Origin: Oreohelix idahoensis
Taxonomy: Eukaryota; Mollusca; Gastropoda; Stylommatophora; Oreohelicidae
Assembly (NCBI GenBank): GCA_024509875.1
Contig: JAMPIV010004448.1
Coordinates: 124,001 to 188,000, forward strand
Reading direction: 5' to 3'
DNA length: 64,000 bases
Shown: positions 31,459 to 40,723 of the stretch, one piece after another
How positions within the stretch are numbered: position 1 is the first letter of the stretch
Layout: every line of letters starts with the position of its first letter
The notes under the pieces: generated by a model
Seen by the model: the letters and a program-made list of their open reading frames with translations, nothing else
Database searches by the model: none
What the model was told of the DNA's origin: nothing
Translations under genes and position numbers: made by a program

Positions 31459-33154
31459 TCAGACAAAGGTGTGAAAAGTGTTGAGACCGGCTGGTTTTAG
31501 ACACCCCATGCGGTGGATAAGACGGTTCTCAAGCTGTTCTCGGCTGGCAGTGTCAGAGGAGCAGGATCGGATCGCTGTGACCTGGATGTCGATGGGACCA
31601 TGGTGGTCAGGACCATTGAAGTGTATAGCAACTGGTGTTGACTTTTGCTGAGCGATGTCATTTAAGTGCTGGCTGAATCTGTCCCCAAGTCGTTTGCCTG
31701 TTTGGCCAATATAGGTTTTGCAGCAACGTTTACATATGATCGTATAAATGACATTGCGCGATTCACACGTGAAGCTACTAGTGATGGTGTACGTAGCCTT
31801 AGGAAAGGACACCTTCTGGGTTGAGATGACATACTTGCACGTGTTGCATCGTGTCCGACCACAGGGTAGTGTGCCAAAGTGAGTGGCATTCTCCTTTGGG
31901 AGACGGCTGTGAACAAGAAGATCCTTCAAGTTCTTGTCACGTCTATATGCCACCAAAGGTGCTTCACTGAATACTTTTTGGGTCAGAGGCTCTGCTTGGA
32001 GGATAGGGAGGTGGCGGAAAAGGATCTGTTTGACAGTAGTACTGTGAGGGTGATGGGTCAAGATTAATTTGACTCTATCCGAAGTGGATTTATGGTGAGG
32101 TTTGAGGGCCTCCAGACGAGAGATGGGGAGCACACGTTGGAGAGCAGAGGTGAGAACATGTTCTGGATAAAGTCTGTTACGGAAGAAATCCAACATCTCA
32201 TTTGCTCGTAAGTGGAAGTCATCGTCGTCTTGGCATAAACGGCGGAGGCGGAGAAGTTGTGAAAAAGGAAGGGAGTCACGACAGGCCCGAGGATGAGAAG
32301 AGGTATACAGGAGGTAGCTGTGGGCATCTGTCGGCTTGTAGTATAATGAGGTATTAAGGCCGGAGGGCGTGATAGAAATAGTAATGTCAAGGAAGTTGAC
32401 AGATACTGTGGAGACGAGGGAGGTGAACTTGATGGTGGGGTGAAAGTGGTTCACAAAGTCGATGAAGCGGTGTAAATCAGTCTCAGACATATCTGTGAGA
32501 CCTATGCCATCATCGATATATCTGCGGTAAAACCCAGGGAAAGGACCGGAGTATTGTTGCCATATCTGATGCTCCAAGTGGCCCATGAATAGACAGGCAT
32601 AGCTGGGACCCATCTTCGTTCCCATGGCAACACCGCTAATTTGGTCAAAAAACTGACCATTGAATTCAAAGGAATTCAGTTGAAGGACCAGTTCAGCAAG
32701 ACGGAGAAGAGTGACAGTGGATATAGAAGGGCAAGTGCGTTGGTCCAGAAAAAACTGAAGAGCTCGGAGACCATCAGAGTGGGGAATAGAGGTATACAGA
32801 GAGCAGACGTCCAGCAAGAAAAGACGGTAGGAGCGGTCTGCTGGGAGTCGGATAGAGGAGAAAGTTGTAAGAGCGTGATTGGTGTCTTTGATGAAGGAGG
32901 GAAGATTCTCAACGATAGGCTGGAAAATGCTATCGAGAAAGTCAGAAATGTGTTCAGTAGGACAAGAACAGGCTGAGACAATAGGTCTTCCAGGGTTTTC
33001 GATCTTGTGAATTTTGGGGAGCATGTAGAATACAGGCTTGCCCAAAGAGCTGTCATGAATCCTGAGATGAGATGCTTCGGGAGGAAGATCATTACTAGTG
33101 ATAAGCTGTTTAATCGTGTTGTGTACAATGCGATTGTTAGAGACAGTCGCATCG
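31459..33154 (-). pseudogene. 5'-truncated Penelope-like RT-GIY-YIG ORF (inverted copy)
   Basis: The open frame runs from the truncation at 33154 to a stop at 31459. It covers the RT from LGKPVFYMLPKIHK through YRRYIDDGIG and the whole C-terminal GIY-YIG nuclease (VIYTIICKRCCKTYIGQTG). The ATG-started part is 528 aa. It lacks the N-terminal 350 or so residues of the full copy. Unlike the full copy it ends LKPAGLNTFHTFV, the conserved tail type of this family, so its 3' coding end is the better one. Confidence 0.92.
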
Positions 33155-33639
33155 CTTTGTCTGAGGTCACCCTCTCCTCTCTTGCTCTATTTTACTCTTT
33201 CCACTCTTATCCTATTCTTCTATTTGTATGCCATATACATTTTTTTATTTCACATTTATTTATCTCCCACTCATTCTGTCCCCTTCTATTTCCAGTCCCC
33301 TCTTTTATCACGTTGGGTAGTTTATTTTCCGGTTTCGTTTTTTAGTTTCTTAGTATGCATTGTGTACATCCGGCGGCGGAAGTCGCTTTCTGTTCAGCCA
33401 CGCGCTTATCAACAGGACAGCGATTTTGATAGAATTTCGGTTCTTGCCTTCAGGGAAGTACCCAGTTTTTATTTTTTTTTTTTTTTTTTATTTAGTTTTT
33501 ATGTGTCCTATCTAGCCTTCACTTTCTTTCCTTTCCTGACGAAGGCCTTGTGGCCGTAACGTAGACTATTTTCTTTGTCTTTTGTCCTCGTAAGACGAAT
33601 CACCTTTTTTCGATTTTTTTTTCAAACCCATCCATCGTA
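33155..33639 (+). repeat. 5' PLTR of the full Penelope-like copy
   Basis: It is a direct repeat of 36666-37150. Beyond 33639 it continues TTCCACGTCTTACCGCAG, which also occurs, inverted, at the outer end of the left copy (about 30950-30985). That matches the tail extension typical of these elements. Confidence 0.93.
33537..33563 (+). ncRNA. Degenerate hammerhead-ribozyme-like motif in 5' PLTR
   Basis: It reads CTGACGA, stem GGCC-TTGT-GGCC, then GTAAC. Functional hammerheads have CUGANGA, helix II, then GAAAC. The first box fits the N position and the stem is perfect, but GTAAC breaks the invariant GAAA. Penelope-like elements are known to carry hammerheads in their PLTRs, so this is probably a derived or inactive one. 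Helix III was not resolved. Confidence 0.5.
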
Positions 33640-33943
33640 TTCCACGTCTTACCGCAGTTCCCCTCCACTTCCTCGATTATATATATTTTTTTTTTGACTG
33701 CACCGTGTCTCTGTTATCTCGTATCTCTATCTACATATCCTGCTTATCTCCCTGATCCTATCCTATCGCCTTTTCTCAGTATTTTATATCCTATTCACCT
33801 ATTTATTTTCGTATTTCCCTATTCTTCCTTCATACCTTATATTACCGCAATCTACCCTATTTATTTATTGTTTCAGCGTCTTATATTTTATTTATTTCAT
33901 ATTTTACGTTTTTTATTTTCTGGACGTTTTACTTTTCCCCACT
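33640..33943 (+). other. 5' leader of the Penelope-like ORF
   Basis: Pyrimidine-rich leader between the PLTR and the start codon, with repeated TATTTATTT and CTATC strings. No ORF with known motif. Confidence 0.5.
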
Positions 33944-36637
33944 ATGCCCTCTCTGAAATATTTTATCAACTCTCTCCGTGTGTCGGTTACCACCAGCTTT
34001 AGCTCCCTACCTCCTGATATATCCCGTGTCGCTATTGACTTTGCGTTCGTTACTTTCAAGAAAACTAGATTCACCTCCCATCTCCACTTTATTCACACCT
34101 GCCTCCACCACAAAATTCTTCCTAATGGATTTTCTTCCAATTTTCATCCATCTGCTGGTACACTCAATCCTAGGGAACAACGTCTCCTACAACGAATTGA
34201 GACCAGATGTGGCTTTCAACGTATGCGCGTAGTGGCCGCCAGTCACTCCCGCCTTTTATCAGACCTCAGTGCCCAACAGACCCAGCTTCTGCTTCGCTTA
34301 CGTTGTCTCACCTCCAACAACTTCCCTTTCTATTCTATGATACGCACCACTATCCACACACTGAACCGGCAGCTGCATGAGTTCCTTTCCACGTCTAAAC
34401 ACCATAAACTATCCCGTATCATCCCTACCCCCATAGCTACCCCTCCATCCTCCACTCCATCATGCACTCAGATAGTCTGCATCCCCCCAGATCTACCCCT
34501 CTCTGAGGGAGAGCGCTCTGTTCTTAGTAAGGGCCTAAAATTTGTTCCTCTTCGTCCGACCCTAGACCAATACAATCTCCTCCAGGATGTTCATCGGTTT
34601 CACCGTCGCATGAGGCTGAAGCTCCATTTTAGAGAGAAAGACAGCACTCCGCAGTCTCAGGCTGAATCCGACATCTTCGCACGCTTTTCTGACTCTACTA
34701 AACCTCCCTTTACACCTAAACCTGGAGCCTCTCATGCCCTGGACCTGTATATCAAGAACACCATCCATGACATTCAGCAGCTCCGCCCTCGTAGATTGCA
34801 TTATTCCAATCTCACTTCGGCGGAGTCCGGTGCTCTCTCCCTTCTTCGCCGTAGAGACGACATTGTCATCAAACCGGCTGACAAGGGAGGAGCCATTGTC
34901 GTCTGGCAGAAGGACTTGTACCTAAGTGAAGGTAAAAACCAGTTGACCAATGGCTCTTTTTACAGGTCCAGGACCAGCGATGCGACTGTCTCTAACAATC
35001 GCATTGTACACAACACGATTAAACAGCTTATCACTAGTAATGATTTTCCTCCCGAAGCATCTCATCTCAGGATTCATGACAGCTCTTTGGGCAAGCCTGT
35101 ATTCTACATGCTCCCCAAAATTCACAAGATCGAAAACCCTGGAAGACCTATTGTCTCAGCCTGTTCTTGTCCTACTGAACACATTTCTGACTTTCTCGAT
35201 AGCATTTTCCAGCCTATCGTTGAGAATCTTCCCTCCTTCATCAAAGACACCAATCACGCTCTTACAACTTTCTCCTCTATCCGACTCCCAGCAGACCGCT
35301 CCTACCGTCTTTTCTTGCTGGACGTCTGCTCTCTGTATACCTCTATTCCCCACTCTGATGGTCTCCGAGCTCTTCAGTTTTTTCTGGACCAACGCACTTG
35401 CCCTTCTATATCCACTGTCACTCTTCTCCGTCTTGCTGAACTGGTCCTTCAACTGAATTCCTTTGAATTCAATGGTCAGTTTTTTGACCAAATTAGCGGT
35501 GTTGCCATGGGAACGAAGATGGGTCCCAGCTATGCCTGTCTATTCATGGGCCACTTGGAGCATCAGATATGGCAACAATACTCCGGTCCTTTCCCTGGGT
35601 TTTACCGCAGATATATCGATGATGGCATAGGTCTCACAGATATGTCTGAGACTGATTTACACCGCTTCATCGACTTTGTGAACCACTTTCACCCCACCAT
35701 CAAGTTCACCTCCCTCGTCTCCACAGTATCTGTCAACTTCCTTGACATTACTATTTCTATCACGCCCTCCGGCCTTAATACCTCAGTATACTACAAGCCG
35801 ACAGATGCCCACAGCTACCTCCTGTATACCTCTTCTCATCCTCGGGCCTGTCGTGACTCCCTTCCTTTTTCACAACTTCTCCGCCTCCGCCGTTTATGCC
35901 AAGACGACGATGACTTCCACTTACGAGCAAATGAGATGTTGGATTTCTTCCGTAACAGACTTTATCCAGAACATGTTCTCACCTCTGCTCTCCAACGTGT
36001 GCTCCCCATCTCTCGTCTGGAGGCCCTCAAACCTCACCATAAATCCACTTCGGATAGAGTCAAATTAATCTTGACCCATCACCCTCACAGTACTACTGTC
36101 AAACAGATCCTTTTCCGCCACCTCCCTATCCTCCAAGCAGAGCCTCTGACCCAAAAAGTATTCAGTGAAGCACCTTTGGTGGCATATAGACGTGACAAGA
36201 ACTTGAAGGATCTTCTTGTTCACAGCCGTCTCCCAAAGGAGAATGCCACTCACTTTGGCACACTACCCTGTGGTCGGACACGATGCAACACGTGCAAGTA
36301 TGTCATCTCAACCCAGAAGGTGTCCTTTCCTAAGGCTACGTACACCATCACTAGTAGCTTCACGTGTGAATCGCGCAATGTCATTTATACGATCATATGT
36401 AAACGTTGCTGCAAAACCTATATTGGCCAAACAGGCAAACGACTTGGGGACAGATTCAGCCAGCACTTAAATGACATCGCTCAGCAAAAGTCAACACCAG
36501 TTGCTATACACTTCAATGGTCCTGACCACCATGGTCCCATCGACATCCAGGTCACAGCGATCCGATCCTGCTCCTCTGACACTGCCAGCCGAGAACAGCT
36601 TGAGAACCGTCTTATCCACCGCATGGGGTGTGTCTAA
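33944..36637 (+). CDS. Penelope-like reverse transcriptase with GIY-YIG endonuclease (897 aa)
   Basis: A full-length single ORF. N-terminal about 300 residues: a basic, Leu-rich, largely helical region. Then comes KPADKGGAIVVW (start of the RT core), LPKIHKIENPGRPIVS, LLDVCSLYTSIPH (first catalytic Asp), GVAMGTKMGPSYA and YRRYIDDGIG near residue 555 (catalytic YIDD). After a linker there is a CGRTRCNTCKYV zinc-like motif and a GIY-YIG nuclease (VIYTIICKRC-CKTYIGQTG near 813). The enzyme would nick DNA and prime reverse transcription on it. A GT duplication at about 36630 changes the frame and ends the protein at HRMGCV, losing the dozen residues kept by the inverted copy. Confidence 0.95.
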   Translation: MPSLKYFINSLRVSVTTSFSSLPPDISRVAIDFAFVTFKKTRFTSHLHFIHTCLHHKILPNGFSSNFHPSAGTLNPREQRLLQRIETRCGFQRMRVVAASHSRLLSDLSAQQTQLLLRLRCLTSNNFPFYSMIRTTIHTLNRQLHEFLSTSKHHKLSRIIPTPIATPPSSTPSCTQIVCIPPDLPLSEGERSVLSKGLKFVPLRPTLDQYNLLQDVHRFHRRMRLKLHFREKDSTPQSQAESDIFARFSDSTKPPFTPKPGASHALDLYIKNTIHDIQQLRPRRLHYSNLTSAESGALSLLRRRDDIVIKPADKGGAIVVWQKDLYLSEGKNQLTNGSFYRSRTSDATVSNNRIVHNTIKQLITSNDFPPEASHLRIHDSSLGKPVFYMLPKIHKIENPGRPIVSACSCPTEHISDFLDSIFQPIVENLPSFIKDTNHALTTFSSIRLPADRSYRLFLLDVCSLYTSIPHSDGLRALQFFLDQRTCPSISTVTLLRLAELVLQLNSFEFNGQFFDQISGVAMGTKMGPSYACLFMGHLEHQIWQQYSGPFPGFYRRYIDDGIGLTDMSETDLHRFIDFVNHFHPTIKFTSLVSTVSVNFLDITISITPSGLNTSVYYKPTDAHSYLLYTSSHPRACRDSLPFSQLLRLRRLCQDDDDFHLRANEMLDFFRNRLYPEHVLTSALQRVLPISRLEALKPHHKSTSDRVKLILTHHPHSTTVKQILFRHLPILQAEPLTQKVFSEAPLVAYRRDKNLKDLLVHSRLPKENATHFGTLPCGRTRCNTCKYVISTQKVSFPKATYTITSSFTCESRNVIYTIICKRCCKTYIGQTGKRLGDRFSQHLNDIAQQKSTPVAIHFNGPDHHGPIDIQVTAIRSCSSDTASREQLENRLIHRMGCV

Positions 36638-36665
36638 AACCAGCCGGTCTCAACACTTTTCACAC

Positions 36666-37150
36666 CTTTGTCTGAGGTCACCCTCTCCTCTCTTGCTCTA
36701 TTTTACTCTTTCCACTCTTATCCTATTCTTCTATTTGTATGCCATATACATTTTTTTATTTCATATTTATTTATCTCCCACTCATTCTGCCCCCTTCTAT
36801 TTCCAGTCCCCTCTTTTATCACGTTGGGTAGTTTATTTTCCGGTTTCGTTTTTTAGTTTCTTAGTATGCATTGTGTACATCCGGCGGCGGAAGTCGCTTT
36901 CTGTTCAGCCACGCGCTTATCAACAGGACAGCGATTTTGATAGAATTTCGGTTCTTGCCTTCAGGGAAGTACCCAGTTTTTATTTTATTTTATTTTTTTT
37001 ATTTAGTTTTTATGTGTCCTATCTAGCCTTCACTTTCTTTCCTTTCCTGACGAAGGCCTTGTGGCCGTAACGTAGACTATTTTCTTTGTCTTTTGTCCTC
37101 GTAAGACGAATCACCTTTTTTCGATTTTTTTTTCAAACCCATCCATCGTA
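36666..37150 (+). repeat. 3' PLTR of the Penelope-like copy
   Basis: A direct repeat of 33155-33639. It contains the same hammerhead-like motif at 37047-37073. Confidence 0.93.
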
Positions 37151-37187
37151 AATAAATTAGGAGGTTGCTGTAAAACTGCTAAGGAAA

Positions 37188-37712
37188 TATATTTACTTAC
37201 TTAGTCGTTCCCCTTCTACCATAAGGTGTAGAGGTTTGGGAGAGAGAGCGCCAGACTATCCTATCGGCTGTCTTCCTCCTGGCCTGGTTCCATTCTAGTC
37301 CTCGGTCCTTCAAAGGTTGTCTAATGTTGTCCTCCCAGCGGACTCTGGGTCGTCATGGGGGTTTGGATCCCTGGCTCTTTGTTTCACATGCTTGTCGTGG
37401 TCTCCAGTCTTCTCCCATTCTGCAGACATGGCCAAACCATCTTTGTTGGGACTGTTCTACTTGGGTCTGCAGAGGGTGGCATTTTAGGCCTTGACGTATC
37501 GTCTGGTTTCGGACCATGTCTCTTCTTGTTTCTTCAACCACCTTCCTCAGATACCTCATTTCTGAGGTTTTAATCAGGCTTTTGTGGGTTGTAGTCATTG
37601 CCATGACTCGCATCCATATGTCATGGCTGGGACATAGGTGGAGCGGTATACAGCCATCTTCGTTTTCTTACCAACCTCTCTCTTGCTAAGGAATCCTCGA
37701 TTTATGGCCTGA
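37188..37712 (-). pseudogene. LINE 3' fragment (same family as 45311-45992)
   Basis: On the minus strand it is a diverged copy of the plus-strand piece at 45311-45992, with RWFGHVCRMGEDW and MRYLRKVVEETRRDM strings. It ends in the same GTAAG-type tetranucleotide tail near 37188. It is truncated and frameshifted. Confidence 0.85.
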
Positions 37713-38142
37713 AAAAGTCTCCCAACAGTTACAAACAGGCAACAAGGACACGAAATATAGACGTGTAAAAGAAAAATACTATAGACATTGCAAACAAGTA
37801 ATATATATTAACACAGATAAAGCAAGGAAACTACAAAACCGAAAACATTAATCAGTACAAGAAATTTAACAATCAACGGAAATCAAAAGCAGAAAAGTGA
37901 ATTAAAAAACAAGAAGTCCTGCTATAAAACTCTCCGCTGAAAGAACCGGGGAGACTATGAACACTAGTCCAAATAGCGTCCAATGGCATGGATGAAAGTG
38001 ACGTCATAAACATACACAAATAGGACACAAAATGAAACACAAAACTTAAAAGAAAGATTGTGAAAAAGTGACGGATGAAATAAAGAAGTCTGAAAAAGAG
38101 GAAAGCCAATGAATAACAGAGTCAAGCAAAATGATGTTGTAC
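37713..38142. other. Unassigned AT-rich sequence
   Basis: A-rich sequence between a LINE fragment and a SINE. No gene or repeat recognised. Confidence 0.4.
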
Positions 38143-38159
38143 ATTAAGACCATTGGGAG

Positions 38160-38432
38160 CTGCGGTAGCGCAGTGGTTAGTGCACTGGCTTCCTTGCTCG
38201 GTGGTCCATGGTTCGATCCCCAGTTGAGGTGGGATTTTTTAGACCGCAAACGGCTCTAGGGTCGACCTAGCCTCATGAATTGGGTACCAGAACAACTCTG
38301 GGAAGGTTAAGTCAGCCGGCATGATGCTGACCACATCACCACTAGTGTGCCGATAGTCAAGAAAATATGGGCCTAACACCGTATTCCCAATATGCCTCAA
38401 TAGGCATGTACGGGATCCTTTATCTCCCTTTT
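38160..38432 (+). mobile_element. tRNA-derived SINE, copy 3
   Basis: Head CTGCGGTAGCGCAGTGGTTA, B box GGTTCGATCCCC at about 38210-38222, tail ATTGGGAATA in antisense ending in CTCCCTTTT. The 17-bp target duplication ATTAAGACCATTGGGAG (38143-38159 and 38433-38449) is perfect, so this is a young insertion. Confidence 0.95.
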
Positions 38433-38639
38433 ATTAAGACCATTGGGAGAAAGGCAACCAATTTCGAAAATGAGACGATTCTCTAGAGAAAATCGAGAAC
38501 TGTCATCGCATAAGCAGGAGCGTAAACCGATTTACCTGGATGTCAAGAGGACCAGAATGGTCTGGGATATTGAAATGAAGGGCCACAGGTTTCTGTTCTC
38601 TGTGATGAATAAGCTAGTCTGTCAGCTCTTTGCTATGTT

Positions 38640-39240
38640 CAGCAATGATTCTGCCCTTTAGTCTAGCAGAGATGCCCCACCCTGATTTCTCACCATGGAT
38701 TACAGACTCATCAGTGTACACAATTGCATCATCATCCTCAGCACGATCATTTATCAATTGATAAATTTCCAGCTCTGTCCTCCCATTGACCCAAGGTCTG
38801 AACTCTTTACCAAGGCTGATGACTTGCTGGTAGTTAATCCAGTTCTCACTTGACTTACTCTACTTTTCTCCCTTGAATATATTTTCAACTGGGGTCACCT
38901 GTCTAATAGTTTCCTCTGCCTGCGCCATCCATGACATCCCCCTCTTTATTCTTGCTGCTTTGATGTCAGCTATGTTCTCATGCAGGGGATGCCTCTAGTC
39001 TGTAGTTACTTGCATATAAGCTTTTGCCAGGGCATATTTGGATCTACTTGACCAGCAATCCAAGCATGTGCCACATTGTCACAATGTAGGTATCTTGCAT
39101 ACATCTCAAGACTATACACATCCCTTCATTATGAATGCGTTCCAATTGTTCACATTGTGATATTGACAGCGTGAGTATTCCCAGGCCATACTCGATTACA
39201 GACAAGACCAGCTGATAATACAGGAGAAACGGTAGTCTCT
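38640..39240 (-). pseudogene. LINE RNase H fragment
   Basis: The minus strand reads AIVYTDESVIHGEKSGWGIS (RNase H start, TDGS-like as TDES) preceded by QVISLGKEFRPWVNGR and MSWMAQAEETI strings of the RT-RNase H linker. It has several stops. It is a decayed non-LTR retrotransposon lying next to the larger LINE that starts at about 39296. Confidence 0.75.
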
Positions 39241-39433
39241 GCTCGATTGAATGTTACTCCACGGTATTATATAAAACTATTTCAACTAATCGCAGTCGTA
39301 AAATGAAACGCTCTGACCCCATCGAGGCCAGCTCCTTGACGTGGAGATGGGGCTCAAGTACAGCCATCAGCGGCTGAAAAACCAAGACTGGCCAGGCCCT
39401 CCTACACTCGAGCAAGACCACAGTCTGCCCTAG

Positions 39434-40723
39434 CAGGTCAAGGTGCTGAAGACGGAGGCATCCAGCCAAGAGGCGCACCACAGCAATCAGGATGCCACGC
39501 ACACACGCTATGGAAGTATGCCTATATCTGCAAAACGTTATGGCACTCGCCCTGTGACGGACACCCAGGCAGGTGCAGTGCCGGGCCCTCTGCCTCGGAA
39601 GGGCCCAACTGCTACTACTGGGGGTCCTTCTCAATTGCCCCGTGGAGCCAGGAGGCATGAGAATAGAGCTACTGTCAAAGCAAAGAAAAGACCATTTAAA
39701 ATAATGCACTGGAATGCTGAAGGCGTCAATAGTAAAAAAGACGGCTACAGCAAAAAATTAGAGCTCGAAAATATCTTGAATGAAGAGCAAGTAAATGTAT
39801 GTTGCTTGCAAGAAACCCACCTCAACACGGACATAGCCTTCAAAATCAGAGGCTACCAGTGCTACCGATCTGACCGAATAGACAGGCGAAAGGGTGGAAT
39901 ACTGACACTCGTGAGGAATAACATCAGTGCATGTCAGCTTGAAACATATATGGAGGGGGCGGAATACCAGATGCTTCATCTCAGGACAGAAAGTTCAGAA
40001 TTCCACCTGCTCAACTACTACTGTCCGAGCGACCGCCCACTGGCGCTAGATACAATCCCAGCAAAAGAAAGACTGATTGTATGCGGAGACTTCAACAGCC
40101 ACTCACAGAGCTGGGGCTATGATCACATGGACAGGAGAGGTAAGGAGCTTGAAAACTGGCAGGATGACAATGGGCTTATCCTGATTAACCAGCCAATCGA
40201 CCCACCAACCTTCTACTCGAGATCATGGCACACCACCTCTACACCAGACCTGGCATTCCACTCACCAGGCCTAGAGTGGAACACCACACGCGTTGTAGGG
40301 AAACAACTTGGAGGAAGCGACCACCGGCCAGTCTTCCTAATTGTGGAAAATGAACTTGTCAAGGAGAGCAGCACTCTCTCTAGGTGGAACTACAAGAAGG
40401 CAGACTGGACAATGTACCAGCACCGTACTAGTATACTGGCTAGAGATCTGACTGTAGACAAAGACATCAATAAGCTAGTTGATGAATTCAGCAGATGCAT
40501 ATTACAGGCTGCTCGTGAAACAATACCTAGAGGGGCTCGTAAGCACTACAAACCATATTGGAATAGTGAACTAGAGCAGCTGCACAACGACGTGGAAACA
40601 TCTCGAAAACAGGCAGAGACCAGTCCATGCCAAGAACACCACAAAACTACCAGCAAGCTAAGGCCAAATTTCAAAGGGCCAAGTTGCAGGCCAGGCGAAG
40701 AAGCTGGAAGGAGAAAACCTTGA
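39434..40723 (+). pseudogene. LINE endonuclease (first part of ORF2)
   Basis: The frame opens at 39434. The first ATG is at 39518 (MPISAKRYG). The APE-type endonuclease begins at about 39690: IMHWNAEGVNSK (metal-binding Asn), CCLQETHL (catalytic Glu), VCGDFNSHSQSWG (Asp/Asn) and GGSDHRPVF (SDH motif). All key residues are present. After the nuclease the frame ends at 40723, out of register with the RT frame that starts by 40627. In this family both are one protein, so a 1-nt change near 40630 has split it. Confidence 0.9.

Larger units (their letters stand above)
30950..37150. mobile_element. Penelope-like element, inverted truncated copy joined to full-length copy
   Basis: One insertion made of a minus-strand 5'-truncated copy (30950-33154) and a plus-strand full copy (33155-37150). 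The 12-bp GTAAATAAATTA occurs at 30938-30949 and 37148-37159, consistent with a single target duplication around the whole compound. The full copy has a 485-bp terminal repeat (PLTR) at each end. RT plus GIY-YIG endonuclease coding and this arrangement are characteristic of Penelope-like elements. The two arms are almost identical, so about 2.2 kb can pair as a hairpin around a 1.8-kb loop. Confidence 0.94.

Noticed and set aside
34562..36253. Several open frames opposite or beside the Penelope-like ORF, mirrored at 31662-33170
   Set aside because: Shadow frames of the RT-GIY-YIG gene. They recur only because the element is present in two orientations.
38160..38240. tRNA gene
   Set aside because: A and B boxes belong to the SINE head. 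The sequence does not fold as a full tRNA and is repeated with target duplications.
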